This document shows positions 33,295 through 42,047 of a stretch of DNA of 64,000 bases, in pieces. The notes under the pieces were generated by a model. That model did not search any database. It worked only from the letters and a program-made list of their open reading frames with translations, and was not told the origin of the DNA. The translations under genes and the position numbers were made by a program. The DNA is taken from assembly GCA_035527845.1 (NCBI GenBank), contig DATKZT010000019.1, positions 9,180-73,179 of the forward strand, given 5' to 3'. This DNA is from JAUWKC01 sp035527845 (GTDB taxonomy: Bacteria > Planctomycetota > Phycisphaerae > Sedimentisphaerales > Anaerobacaceae). How positions within the stretch are numbered: position 1 is the stretch's first letter; every line of letters starts with the position of its first letter.

Positions 33295-33651
33295 TCAATC
33301 CTGCGCCTCTGATGAAGTATCTGGGGGCACAAGTGGCTCAATCACTCGTACCAACTCAGGTATGTCTCTTTCAACCACGTCCCAGACCCTTTCCGGAATG
33401 ATGCGGAAGTATTCGTGGACCAGGCGATTTCGCATACCAATAACCTGCTGCCAGGCAATCTCGGGATGTTGCTTTTGATACTCAGGCGAAACCTTGCGGG
33501 CGGCTTCTCCGATGATTTGAATCTGCCGCATGACCGCATTCTGCATCAGCTCATCAGCTTGAAAACGCTCCCAGCTCACATCTCGTGTGAATTCTCCAAC
33601 CTTGCGAGCTGCCAACAGCATGTCCAGCAGGTAAGCATCGTCACGCCACAT
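33295..33651 (-). CDS. HepT-like HEPN toxin (DUF86), module B
   Basis: The protein has 118 residues from the ATG at 33651, with TGGAGA 7 bases upstream. A frame extending to 33765 starts inside the partner gene. The DUF86 hallmarks are present: YLLDMLLAARKVGEFT, QIIGEAARKVSPEY and MRNRLVHEYF. The last contains the R-x4-H-x-Y motif of the HepT RNase, whose Tyr is the AMPylation target of MntA in studied systems. It overlaps the antitoxin gene by 11 bases. It should be an RNA-cleaving toxin. Confidence 0.9.
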   Translation of the reverse strand: MWRDDAYLLDMLLAARKVGEFTRDVSWERFQADELMQNAVMRQIQIIGEAARKVSPEYQKQHPEIAWQQVIGMRNRLVHEYFRIIPERVWDVVERDIPELVRVIEPLVPPDTSSEAQD

Positions 33652-33958
33652 AAACGGTCTCCACAGATTGCAGAATATGTCGTCTGCGGATATAGTTTTC
33701 GCTGCGTTCAACAGACACGCGCTCCACCAGGTCCACCTTACGGTGCAAAATCTCGGACAGCTCATTCTCTATTCTTACTATTTCCATCAGGTCTGGCTCT
33801 TTGCCCTGCTTGAACTCCACCAGCATATCCACGTCGCTGTCCGGACCGAAGTCATCACGCAGCGCCGAGCCGAATAGCGAAAGTTCGAGGACATTATTGC
33901 GCCGGCAAAAACGCTCAATCTTCTCTTTGGACAGCCTTATATGACCAGCCATATCCAT
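33641..33958 (-). CDS. MntA-like nucleotidyltransferase antitoxin, module B
   Basis: The protein has 105 residues. The catalytic signature is LSLFGSALRDDFGPDSDVDM, with the third acidic residue in RKVDLVERV. It matches the MntA class that pairs with HepT. The two genes overlap by 11 bases, antitoxin first, as in the known mntA-hepT operons. A second ATG two codons in is equally possible. It lies 172 bases downstream of module C's last gene on the same strand. Confidence 0.9.
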   Translation of the reverse strand: MDMAGHIRLSKEKIERFCRRNNVLELSLFGSALRDDFGPDSDVDMLVEFKQGKEPDLMEIVRIENELSEILHRKVDLVERVSVERSENYIRRRHILQSVETVYVA

Positions 33959-34160
33959 ATTTCTTTCAACATCATTCCCGCCAAAGCAGGAATCTATTTG
34001 TTTTCCCTCCTAATTACTATACCAATAGCTTCGAGCGCACAGCAACAACTAAATCACGTAGTCTCAATACCAAATTAACCCTGGCGCGAACAAATTCGTC
34101 CACCTTTTTCGTCCTCATTTTCATTGAAGCCGATGTAGTCATCAAAATAATCAACTCATT

Positions 34161-34481
34161 TCACGCGGCAATAACGACCCCTTCTCGCCGCGCAATCTCC
34201 AGTATCGGACGACACTGGTCGGTTTCCCACTCCTGCTCGCCGCACGGAATGGGCTCGATACGATTATCCGCAGAGGTCGCCTGCCACAGCTTCTCAATCA
34301 GACCTATTTCTCGCGGACCATCGAACTCCGGCGCAATTACAATCACATCGATATCGCTCAGATCATTCGCCTCGCCCCGCGCAAAGGAACCGAAAACCAC
34401 AACCTGACGTGCATGGATCCCCATCGATTCCAATACGGCCATATAGCGCCTCAGTACCGTCACAACCTCGCTTTCAACCAT
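34161..34481 (-). CDS. MNT-type nucleotidyltransferase, module C
   Basis: The 106-residue protein has the signature VVVFGSFARGEANDLSDIDV. It ends IARREGVVIAA, and the middle part LIEKLWQATSADNRIEPIP resembles nucleotidyltransferase-like proteins adjoining HEPN genes. The partner HEPN gene comes first here and overlaps by 22 bases, the reverse of the order in modules A, B and D. The third catalytic acid is not obvious, as the matching place reads RIEPI, so Glu may replace Asp. Confidence 0.85.
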   Translation of the reverse strand: MVESEVVTVLRRYMAVLESMGIHARQVVVFGSFARGEANDLSDIDVIVIAPEFDGPREIGLIEKLWQATSADNRIEPIPCGEQEWETDQCRPILEIARREGVVIAA

Positions 34482-34840
34482 TCAAGCATCTCCTCAGCTA
34501 ATGCAAGTTTGCCCCGTGCAGTCTCAACGTCGAGAGTAACCTGCACCGAATCCGGATAACGACCCTCCATCTGGTACATCCCAAAGCTGCGAAGGAAAGT
34601 CGCTTGCTTGGAGCTGATGGCCGCCTCCGCGAGCTCCGCAAGACGCACGAGGTTGTGTATCCGCGGCGGGATATCACCCGTTTGCTTCGTCACGTGCGCT
34701 TTGAGCATCTTCTCGACAGCCAAATGCGCAAAGAATAGACCGTGCCGAAAATGACCTTTTTCTATTAACGACTCTGCCGCTGCAAAGTCCTCCTCGCTGC
34801 TGCTCCTCCAGTATTCAACTTGCTTGTGAACATCTACCAT
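34460..34840 (-). CDS. HEPN-domain protein, module C
   Basis: The 126-residue protein begins VEYWRSSSEEDFAAAESLIE and continues LFFAHLAVEKMLKAHVTK, typical of the PF05168-type HEPN helices. RIHNLVRLAELA is the usual third helix. It lacks a clear R-x4-6-H nuclease motif, so its toxicity is doubtful. It is the first gene of the pair and overlaps the nucleotidyltransferase gene by 22 bases. The 213 bases upstream of it hold no gene. Confidence 0.85.
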   Translation of the reverse strand: MVDVHKQVEYWRSSSEEDFAAAESLIEKGHFRHGLFFAHLAVEKMLKAHVTKQTGDIPPRIHNLVRLAELAEAAISSKQATFLRSFGMYQMEGRYPDSVQVTLDVETARGKLALAEEMLEWLKARL

Positions 34841-35053
34841 ACGTATCTCAGCACTCTTGCCTGCTCATGTATCTGCTTACAACCCAAATATACCAATCCC
34901 TGCTATCATCCGGCAAGTACTAAATTTGCGCGGCCCGCAAAGCACTTGAACGACGCGAAATGCTCATCCAAACAGCCGAATGAAATTGGACCTTGCCCCC
35001 CATCACCCCTTGGCAGGCACGCGAAACATCTGCACGTTTCTCGCAAGAAGCGG

Positions 35054-37267
35054 CTATCCTCCCGAACCCTTGAACTTGACCTCCGGCATCGCTCGCCCCA
35101 AGCGCTCGTAAGTCTCCTTGAGCGCCTTCATGAACTCCGCCTGCCTCATCCACTGCACGTGCGTATCCAGATACACCACATTGACCCCCTCATAGCAATA
35201 CGCAGGATTCTCATATAACAAAATGTTCCCCGGATCCATTGCCGCGGTCTGTCCCGCTATATATATGTAGTTCGGCCCTTCAAAGTCCTTCGGCCTCAGC
35301 GGCGATTCAAACTGCTTGGCGGTACAATAATCCTTCTCAATAAGAATTTCCAGGTTCGGCGGGAATCTGCCTTCAGGGTCATCGTTTGCATACACTATGC
35401 ATGCCTTTCCTATTCCGCTCAAGTTCGTCCCGGAGACTGTCCTTCCGGCCAGTTCCCGAGTCCGCCCCAAAGCCGGCATCAATATCGCCGCTCCCAACGG
35501 CGCGATTGTCACCGCCCCTGCCTCGAAGCCGGGCCCCTGGCAGTACGAGCGAAGACCGTCCGAATCGAACCACGAGTACTTGTAAGAAGGCTCCATATCC
35601 TTCGCAATCTCGCTCAGCGACGGAAGCATGACCGGTAATCGCATACCCTCCCGCGACGTGAACATCGTCACCATCGGCCAGAACTGCTGCGCTTTAATCA
35701 TCATCTGACTGAATTGGACCTGAGAATCCGAATAACAAAACATGATCGGATTATGCGAAATGCCCGCCGCCGCCTTGCGGAAACCCTCCGTCGTCCGCAG
35801 CGACTCCTTCCCGGCCCCTGCCCCGACAACCTGCTTTGCCGCCAGGTTGCACAGGGTCGGATTGGAACCAATAATCAGATACCCGTTCACCACGGTCCAG
35901 CAGGGCATGACCTGCATCACCGCCAGCGGTGCTATCACCCACGAATGATATGTCCGGCCGTCACTCTGCATCTGAGAACTTACCTGCATCATACCCTCGC
36001 TCTTGCTTGCAACAAACCGCCCCAGGGCCAACAAGGCCTTCTCCGGCGATTGTGAGTCTCCTGCCTTGACAATCCCAACCACCCCGCCGCTCGGCGCCTC
36101 CATCATGACCCCCGCCGGAAGCGTATAGAAAACCATCGGCCCGGCAATACTCGCCAGCAAATCCCGGCGAATACTGAACTTCGCCTCCGACTCGAAACTA
36201 CCGATTTCCTCCTCAAGCTCCGCATAGAAGTCGTTCGGCCCCGCAACCTTGAGCGAACTCATTACCGTATCATACATCCCACCAACATCGCAGTTCACTC
36301 CTGCCGCAGCCATCGCCCGGGAATCCACCATCTCAAACACCGACATATCAATCGTCCGCAATTGCGTTAGCAGTCCCGCCCGCGGCCCCTCGACCTCCAA
36401 CAACTGCCTGCACACAAAATCAGAACCAGCGAAGCCTTCCCTGGCGACAAACCGCTTCACACCCGCCAGTCCCATCTCCTTAAGCGCCGTCCCGACTCTA
36501 TCCGCTTCCTCGCCGCCGCCCTCATGGGCCGCCGCAAGCTTCACTACGCCCGCAATCTTCTCGCAGTCCGCATAAACCGCAAGCACATCACCGCTGCCCG
36601 GAACCTTCGAAAGATATCCCGGACTCACCGCCCTCGGCTCCGGCAAATATTTCATCGCGAGCCCGGCACGCTCGTTCAATGCCAGAACCAGATAGTTCCC
36701 TACCCACCCCCAATAGATGCCCACGCCACAAGCTTCCTCCCGCGTGTGCATCTTGAAAGAGCCTATGGTCGCCTCCCCGACCTCACCGTCACCCACCAGC
36801 GCCTCCAGCCTGCCGATAGCCGAGGCAATCTCCTCCTTGCGGCTCCCGGCATCCACAATGGCAAAACCGTAAACAGGAGGGCCCTCTTGCGATTCCTTCT
36901 GCGCCACACCGACAACAATCGGCCGACGCCCAACCAGCTTTAACAGCTCCATAGCGAGGTCCACAGCCAGCGATGCATTCGGGTCGCACGCCTCCTGCTT
37001 CAACTTCGCAAGAACCTCTTTCCTTACCGACTGATAAAACGTCTGAACGCCCGCATCGCTCCACATCCGGCCCAAAATGCTCTTCTCGAACGCGGCCTTC
37101 GAATAGTCGCCTCCGCTCGTCGCCGCAAATGCCAGCATATCCTCCGGCAGCACCATCATCAGTTTCTCTGCCGGCGTACTCTCCCCCTTCGCTGTCCCCG
37201 CCGCCACAAAACCCACCGAGAAAACCAGCACCGCCCAAACAAACCCATTCCGACCATACCTAACCAT
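35054..37267 (-). CDS. Large secreted protein with H-X9-DG-like C-terminus, unknown function
   Basis: The protein has 737 residues with a signal peptide ending near residue 28. GGGAGGT before the ATG is a strong ribosome-binding site. Residues 30-600 contain no motif I can name; the alternating hydrophobic strands and a DUF3352-like opening (MMVLPEDMLAFAATSGG) suggest a multi-domain bacterial surface or periplasmic protein. The C-terminal 120 residues resemble the globular part of planctomycete type II pseudopilin-like proteins: a Gly/Cys region, then GVNVVYLDTHVQWM near the end. That segment is normally attached to an N-terminal pilin helix, which is missing here. Function unknown. Confidence 0.7.
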   Translation of the reverse strand: MVRYGRNGFVWAVLVFSVGFVAAGTAKGESTPAEKLMMVLPEDMLAFAATSGGDYSKAAFEKSILGRMWSDAGVQTFYQSVRKEVLAKLKQEACDPNASLAVDLAMELLKLVGRRPIVVGVAQKESQEGPPVYGFAIVDAGSRKEEIASAIGRLEALVGDGEVGEATIGSFKMHTREEACGVGIYWGWVGNYLVLALNERAGLAMKYLPEPRAVSPGYLSKVPGSGDVLAVYADCEKIAGVVKLAAAHEGGGEEADRVGTALKEMGLAGVKRFVAREGFAGSDFVCRQLLEVEGPRAGLLTQLRTIDMSVFEMVDSRAMAAAGVNCDVGGMYDTVMSSLKVAGPNDFYAELEEEIGSFESEAKFSIRRDLLASIAGPMVFYTLPAGVMMEAPSGGVVGIVKAGDSQSPEKALLALGRFVASKSEGMMQVSSQMQSDGRTYHSWVIAPLAVMQVMPCWTVVNGYLIIGSNPTLCNLAAKQVVGAGAGKESLRTTEGFRKAAAGISHNPIMFCYSDSQVQFSQMMIKAQQFWPMVTMFTSREGMRLPVMLPSLSEIAKDMEPSYKYSWFDSDGLRSYCQGPGFEAGAVTIAPLGAAILMPALGRTRELAGRTVSGTNLSGIGKACIVYANDDPEGRFPPNLEILIEKDYCTAKQFESPLRPKDFEGPNYIYIAGQTAAMDPGNILLYENPAYCYEGVNVVYLDTHVQWMRQAEFMKALKETYERLGRAMPEVKFKGSGG

Positions 37268-37384
37268 GATTACCTCCCTTCGAACAAGCCTTAATCAGAG
37301 CCCACACCTCGCATACGAGGTCACTCCATATCAGGGTGGACCTTCAGGTCCACGCGTCCTGTCCCACAAAATGCTGTGCACTTG

Positions 37385-38959
37385 TCACCCATTACCCGCA
37401 AAATCCACGCCGCAAACCGTCTGCCGCATCAGCTCACGGTCAGCGCTCTCGCCCGTGAACAGCTCGAACTGCGCGCACGCCTGATTTATAAACATCGACA
37501 ACCCGTCAATCGTCTTTGCCCCCGCCTCCTTCGCCTGCCTTAGCAGCAACGTCTCGCCAGGATTGTAGACCGTATCGAACACCGCCATATCCTCCCTGAT
37601 GCACTCCCTCGCAACGGGCGTCGCATCGACATTCGGGTGCATCCCGATACTCGTGCAGTTGATTACCAGCTTCGCCTCGATATTCGCCAAATCCGCCAGC
37701 GGCGAAAAAGCACACCCGAACTCCTCCGCCAGCCGCTCGCCCCTTTCGGCCGTCCGGTTATAAATCCTTATCGCCGCCCCCACATCACTCAGACCTGCCA
37801 CCACCGCCCTTGCGACGCCCCCCGCTCCGATTACCGCCACCGGCATATCCCTCAACGCCGCCCGACTGATGCCGAGCGCCGACGTAATCGCATTAAGAGC
37901 ACCCGCGTAGTCCGTATTATACCCACTCATCCGCCCGTCAGGCTGAATAAGCACGGTGTTGACCGCACCAATCCGCTGCGCCAAACCCTCCACAATCCCC
38001 CGGCTGCGCCTCACATAGTCCAGAGCATTTTCCTTATGCGGAATCGTCACGCTAACGCCCCGCAAGCCAAGCCACTTCCTGTGCAGCATATTCTGCATGA
38101 ACGTCGCAAACTCCGCATAACCCCCTTCCACGCCCAGCGGAAGATACACCTTATTCACCCGTGCCCGCGCAAAGCACGCATTGTGAATCACCGGACTGAG
38201 CGAATGTGCCACCGGCCACCCGATGACCCCATAAAGCTCCGTGTCACCATCTATGGAATCATAACGGTATAACTTCTTGAACTCTTCCACCGTCAACTGC
38301 CCCGCCGCCGTCGCGCTCTTGCTATCAACGCTGGCGAACGTAACGAATGACTCAAGCTTCTTCGCCATCATCCTGCTGATAGAACCCGCCTGACCCATGC
38401 AAAAAACAATTCGCTCCCCGCTCGTCTGATGCAGCAAATCGAACGCCTCGAAGCAGTCGTTTATGTGATCGGCCTTATAGACCAGCTTCGGTATCGTCGC
38501 CGGATACACTGCCGCAATATCACGGTACAGCTTGCCAATATTTGCAAATCTCCCGTCGAAACTATGCGCAGACAGAATCAGCCTCGCCTTGGGGTTGCGC
38601 GAAAGTGCCAGCAGCATCTTTTCCTGACTATCAGGCACCAAAAAATTCCGATATTCGAAATCGACGAAATCCGCCCCCGCTGCCAGCGCACTGCCCAACA
38701 CCTCCAGACGCAGCTCCATCTTATAGTCAATAACGCCCCCCTCCGTCTTGTCGCGGCACGTCACAATAATCGGCGGCGCGCCAGCGGTGCCACCTCGAAT
38801 CTCCTCAATCACTTTCCTGACCAGCAGCCCGCTCAGGTTCTCCAGGTAATCCGCACGAAGCTCGAGCATCTCCGCGCCGGCCGCTGTTGCCGCCCTCGCC
38901 TGCTCCCGCGCCCCCTCCAAATCTCGCGCCGATATCGGAACGGTCAGTTTGGTCTCCAT
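37385..38959 (-). CDS. aroDE: Bifunctional 3-dehydroquinate dehydratase (type I)/shikimate dehydrogenase
   Basis: This 524-residue fusion catalyses steps 3 and 4 of the shikimate pathway. Residues 1-225 are a type I dehydroquinate dehydratase: EMLELRADYLEN at the start, SAHSFDGRF with the catalytic His, and PKLVYKADHIND with the Schiff-base Lys. Residues about 240-524 are shikimate dehydrogenase: GVIGWPVAHSLSPVIHN, TIPHKENALDYV with the catalytic Lys, and VIGAGGVARAVV as the NADP site. The domain order is the same as in plant enzymes. It is transcribed away from the two upstream-pathway genes that start at 39186 and 41048, so the pathway genes are divergent. Confidence 0.95.
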   Translation of the reverse strand: METKLTVPISARDLEGAREQARAATAAGAEMLELRADYLENLSGLLVRKVIEEIRGGTAGAPPIIVTCRDKTEGGVIDYKMELRLEVLGSALAAGADFVDFEYRNFLVPDSQEKMLLALSRNPKARLILSAHSFDGRFANIGKLYRDIAAVYPATIPKLVYKADHINDCFEAFDLLHQTSGERIVFCMGQAGSISRMMAKKLESFVTFASVDSKSATAAGQLTVEEFKKLYRYDSIDGDTELYGVIGWPVAHSLSPVIHNACFARARVNKVYLPLGVEGGYAEFATFMQNMLHRKWLGLRGVSVTIPHKENALDYVRRSRGIVEGLAQRIGAVNTVLIQPDGRMSGYNTDYAGALNAITSALGISRAALRDMPVAVIGAGGVARAVVAGLSDVGAAIRIYNRTAERGERLAEEFGCAFSPLADLANIEAKLVINCTSIGMHPNVDATPVARECIREDMAVFDTVYNPGETLLLRQAKEAGAKTIDGLSMFINQACAQFELFTGESADRELMRQTVCGVDFAGNG

Positions 38960-39185
38960 AGCAGAAACATATACCAGCCGTTAGCCTCCAAAGCAAGTCC
39001 AAAAAAAGCACTGTCGAACTGCACAATCAGTCTCCGATCCAAGAGGCTGCAAATTTGAATTGGCCAATTTGGCCCCTTTTTTTCTTGCTTTTTTCGTGGC
39101 TTTCGTTAGGTTTTACAAACGAAGACCGACCCAAACAGATATTGAAAGCGTCCGGCAGACGCAAATCAGAACCGGAGATTCGAAA

Positions 39186-39980
39186 ATGATTGGAAAAAAG
39201 ATAAGACTCGAAAGAATAATAGACCGCAATTCCCACAAGAGCGTCATCATCCCCATGGACCACGGCGTAACCGTCGGGCCCATCGAAGGTCTGGCCGACA
39301 TGCGGGATGCCGTCAGCAAAGTCGTCGCCGGCGGTGCCAACGCCATCCTTATGCACAAGGGAATCGTACGCGCAGGACATCGGGGCTCCGGAAGAGACGT
39401 CGGCCTGATCATACACCTCTCCGGCGGAACCGCCCTCAGCCCCGACCCAAATGCAAAAGAGCTCGTCTGCACCGTCGAGGAAGCCATCAGGCTTGGCGCC
39501 GACGCCGTTTCCATCCACATCAACCTCGGCGCTGAAACCGACAAAGAAATGCTCGCCCAGCTCGGCTTCGTCAGCGAGCGATGTCTTCAGTGGCAGATGC
39601 CGCTTGTCGCCATGATGTACACACGCGGACCCAAGATCAAGGACGAGTTCGACGTCAAGTATGTCAAACACGCCGCCAGGGTCGGCGCCGAACTCGGTGC
39701 AGACATTATCAAAGTCCCTTACACGGGCAGCACGGAAACCTTCGCCGAAGTTGTCGAGGGCTGTCCCGTCCCCGTCGTCATCGCAGGCGGACCGAAAATG
39801 GACAGCGACGAGGATATCTTCAATATGGCAGCCGGTGCGCTCAAAGCAGGCGCCGCGGGCCTGTCCATCGGAAGAAACGCCTTCCAGCACAAAACACCCG
39901 ACAAAATGGTCCAGGCCCTGTGCGGTATGGTACACCACAACGCATCTACGGAAGAGGCCGCAGCCATCCTTGCAAAGTAG
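39186..39980 (+). CDS. 2-amino-3,7-dideoxy-D-threo-hept-6-ulosonate synthase-like class I aldolase (DhnA family)
   Basis: The protein has 264 residues from the ATG at 39186, with GGAGA 8 bases upstream; a longer TTG frame was rejected. It is a DhnA-type class I aldolase: IIPMDHGVTVGPIEGL at the start, AVSIHINLGAE, and ADIIKVPYTGSTE with the Schiff-base Lys. In archaea this enzyme makes the seven-carbon precursor that a dehydroquinate synthase II converts to 3-dehydroquinate. The synthase II gene follows 1 kb downstream, which supports that role over fructose-bisphosphate aldolase. Those two share a strand, and aroDE is divergent. Confidence 0.9.
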   Translation: MIGKKIRLERIIDRNSHKSVIIPMDHGVTVGPIEGLADMRDAVSKVVAGGANAILMHKGIVRAGHRGSGRDVGLIIHLSGGTALSPDPNAKELVCTVEEAIRLGADAVSIHINLGAETDKEMLAQLGFVSERCLQWQMPLVAMMYTRGPKIKDEFDVKYVKHAARVGAELGADIIKVPYTGSTETFAEVVEGCPVPVVIAGGPKMDSDEDIFNMAAGALKAGAAGLSIGRNAFQHKTPDKMVQALCGMVHHNASTEEAAAILAK

Positions 39981-40190
39981 ACAGTCACCACCGAAACTCC
40001 GCCCAGCTTGGTGCACTGCACGGACAACGCTCGACAACGCGCTTTCACGCCCCCACGCTTGTCCGGCGTCCTTCTGGCGGGTCTTTCTGCCGCGCCTCCC
40101 AACGCGGAATATCTGTTGACACGCCGCCTCACTTGACGTTAAATGATTCGGACATGGTCATATACTGACCACTAATCATGAGGCGAGAAT

Positions 40191-40388
40191 ATGAAAAGGC
40201 TCTGGATAAATGTTAAGCTGCTCGCCATAGCCGCCCTCGAAAGCGGCGCTGAGGTCGTAGTTCTGCCCGACGGAAAGACCGAAACCATCCGCGAGTTCGG
40301 CAAAATAAAGACTGTTGAAAAAGCTGGCGACATAAGACCCGGCATCGACGTCGAGTTCATCGACATCGCCGGAAAAGCAGAGAAGTGA
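40191..40388 (+). pseudogene. Truncated 5' copy of 3-dehydroquinate synthase II
   Basis: Sixty-five codons match the first 70 codons of the intact gene at 41048, with three substitutions in about 54 aligned residues (GDIRPGIDVEFIDIAGKA against GDIKPGIDVEFIDIAGKA, for example). A 15-base in-frame deletion removes VPYKKE and leaves Lys. The copy ends in TGA at 40386-40388, and only one base separates that stop from the nucleotidyltransferase ATG, so translation of the fragment could drive translation of the toxin-antitoxin pair. It cannot make a functional enzyme. Confidence 0.85.
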
Positions 40389-40389
40389 T

Positions 40390-40677
40390 ATGGACGCAAA
40401 TATTGAGCAGATAAGACAGTCGATGCTTCCAATTCTGCAGCACTACGGCGTCAGCAAAGCGGCCCTATTCGGCTCAGCCGTCACAGGCCAATTACGAGCC
40501 GACAGCGACATCGACATACTGGTCCGGATCGACAGCGATATCAGTCTGCTCGATTTTGTCGGACTTAAACTCGAATTAGAGCAGGTCCTGCAAAGAAATG
40601 TCGATGTGCTGGAGTACGACTCTATCAAACCATTGCTAAGACAGGCCATCCTCGAAGAACAACAGGTGATTCTATGA
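40390..40677 (+). CDS. MntA-like nucleotidyltransferase antitoxin, module D
   Basis: The 95-residue protein has the signature AALFGSAVTGQLRADSDIDI and the third acidic residue in RNVDVLEYDS. This is the MntA family that AMPylates HepT. Its ATG comes one base after the stop codon of the DHQ synthase fragment, so it is probably translated from the same transcript. The HepT gene overlaps it by 4 bases (ATGA). Confidence 0.9.
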   Translation: MDANIEQIRQSMLPILQHYGVSKAALFGSAVTGQLRADSDIDILVRIDSDISLLDFVGLKLELEQVLQRNVDVLEYDSIKPLLRQAILEEQQVIL

Positions 40678-41027
40678 CCAGAGATTTGAGATTGTACATC
40701 GAGGATATACTCGACAGCATCGCGAAGATCGAGCAATACACGAGCACTATGGACGAGCAGGGCTTTTTGGCGGATACTCAGGTTCAGGACGCCGTACTGA
40801 GGCGTTTGGAGATTATGGGTGAGGCTGCGAAGAATATTCCTCAAGCCATACGGGACAAATATCCGCAGATCCCCTGGAAGAAAATTGCCGGCTTAAGAGA
40901 CATCCTCATTCACGCGTATTTCGGCGTCAATGTCCGCCGCGCATGGAAGATGGCCAGGCGCGACATCTTCGAACTCAAACAAGAACTTCTAAAAGTTGAG
41001 AAGGATCTCGAGAATCCGGAGTCCTGA
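40674..41027 (+). CDS. HepT-like HEPN toxin (DUF86), module D
   Basis: The 117-residue protein has DLRLYIEDILDSIAKIEQY at the start, RRLEIMGEAAKNIPQAI in the middle and LRDILIHAYFGV near the C-terminus. The last contains R-x4-H-x-Y, the RNase and AMPylation site of HepT. With the preceding MntA-like gene it forms a complete toxin-antitoxin module. It ends 20 bases before the intact DHQ synthase II gene. Its sequence is distinct from that of module B. Confidence 0.92.
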   Translation: MTRDLRLYIEDILDSIAKIEQYTSTMDEQGFLADTQVQDAVLRRLEIMGEAAKNIPQAIRDKYPQIPWKKIAGLRDILIHAYFGVNVRRAWKMARRDIFELKQELLKVEKDLENPES

Positions 41028-41047
41028 TTAAATAGGGTGGAACCGAA

Positions 41048-42043
41048 ATGAAAAGATTATGGATAAATGTCGTTCCCTACAAGAAGGAACTCGCCATAGC
41101 CGCCCTCGAAAGCGGCGCCGAGGCCGTCGTTCTGCCCGACGGAAAGACCGAAACCGTCCGCGAGTTCGGAAAGATAAAGACCGTCGAAAAAGCCGGCGAC
41201 ATAAAACCCGGAATCGACGTCGAGTTCATCGACATCGCCGGAAAGGCGGACGAGGATAAAGCCGCCGCCGTCCCCGACAGCAAAATCGTCGTCCTGCGAA
41301 TGCTCGACTGGACCATTATCCCCATCGAAAATCTGCTCGCCCGCCGAGGGAAAAATATTATGGTCCAGGTTGATAACAGCGAGCAGGCCAAGCTCATGGT
41401 CGAGATTCTCGAAAAAGGCGTCGACGGCGTCGTGCTCAACACCACCGACATCAACGAAATAAAGAAGACAGCCGAAATCATCCGCGGCATAAGCGAAAAA
41501 GTAATCCTCGTCACCGCCGCCATAACCGCCGCCAGACAGCTCGGAATGGGCGACCGGGCCTGCCTCGACACCTGCACACAGATGTCACTCGGCGAAGGTA
41601 TGCTCGTCGGAAACACCGCCTCCGGCTTCTTCCTCGTACACTCGGAATCCATCGACAACCCCTACGTCGCCGCAAGACCGTTCCGAGTCAACGCGGGCGC
41701 CGTCCACGCCTACACGCTCGTCGCAGGGGGCAAAACAAAATATCTCGCCGATCTCAAAGCGGGCGACGAGGTCCTGCTGGTCGATTCCAAAGGAAAAAGT
41801 CAGGTCGCATATCTGGGAAGAAACAAAATCGAAAAAAGACCAATGATGCTCATCGAGGCCCAGGCCGAAGGCATCCCAATCTCACTCGTCCTCCAGAACG
41901 CCGAGACAATCCGCCTCGTTGACCCCGACGGAAAAGCCGTCTCCATCACCACCCTCAAGCCCGGCGACAAGGTCCTCGCACACGTCGAAAAAGCAGGCAG
42001 GCACTTCGGAATGAAAATCGACGAAACCCTCATTGAAAGGTAA
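41048..42043 (+). CDS. 3-dehydroquinate synthase II (archaeal type)
   Basis: The 331-residue enzyme makes 3-dehydroquinate by oxidative deamination of the seven-carbon amino sugar acid, using NAD. Visible features are KRLWINVVPYKKELAIAALE, SGAEAVVLPDGKTETVREFG, LNTTDINEIKKTAEI and LGEGMLVGNTASGFFLVHSE near residues 190-210. It replaces the ordinary AroB of bacteria. The neighbouring aldolase (39186-39980) and AroDE form the rest of the route. The intact copy is flanked by a 5' fragment on the left and a 3' fragment on the right (44212-44322). A GGGTGG stretch is the likely ribosome-binding site. Confidence 0.93.
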   Translation: MKRLWINVVPYKKELAIAALESGAEAVVLPDGKTETVREFGKIKTVEKAGDIKPGIDVEFIDIAGKADEDKAAAVPDSKIVVLRMLDWTIIPIENLLARRGKNIMVQVDNSEQAKLMVEILEKGVDGVVLNTTDINEIKKTAEIIRGISEKVILVTAAITAARQLGMGDRACLDTCTQMSLGEGMLVGNTASGFFLVHSESIDNPYVAARPFRVNAGAVHAYTLVAGGKTKYLADLKAGDEVLLVDSKGKSQVAYLGRNKIEKRPMMLIEAQAEGIPISLVLQNAETIRLVDPDGKAVSITTLKPGDKVLAHVEKAGRHFGMKIDETLIER

Positions 42044-42047
42044 CACC

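Noticed and set aside
37336..37353. GTGGACC-TTCA-GGTCCAC hairpin as a terminator
   Set aside because: The stem is perfect but there is no T-tract on either side, so it was not called a terminator.
39027..40037. Minus-strand frame of 336 codons over the ADH synthase gene
   Set aside because: It is antisense to a recognised aldolase family gene, and its composition (many Asp, Gly, Val) is typical of a shadow frame.
40191..40388. A complete small gene of 65 codons
   Set aside because: It is a near-copy of the first part of the neighbouring synthase with an internal deletion, so it was called a relic.
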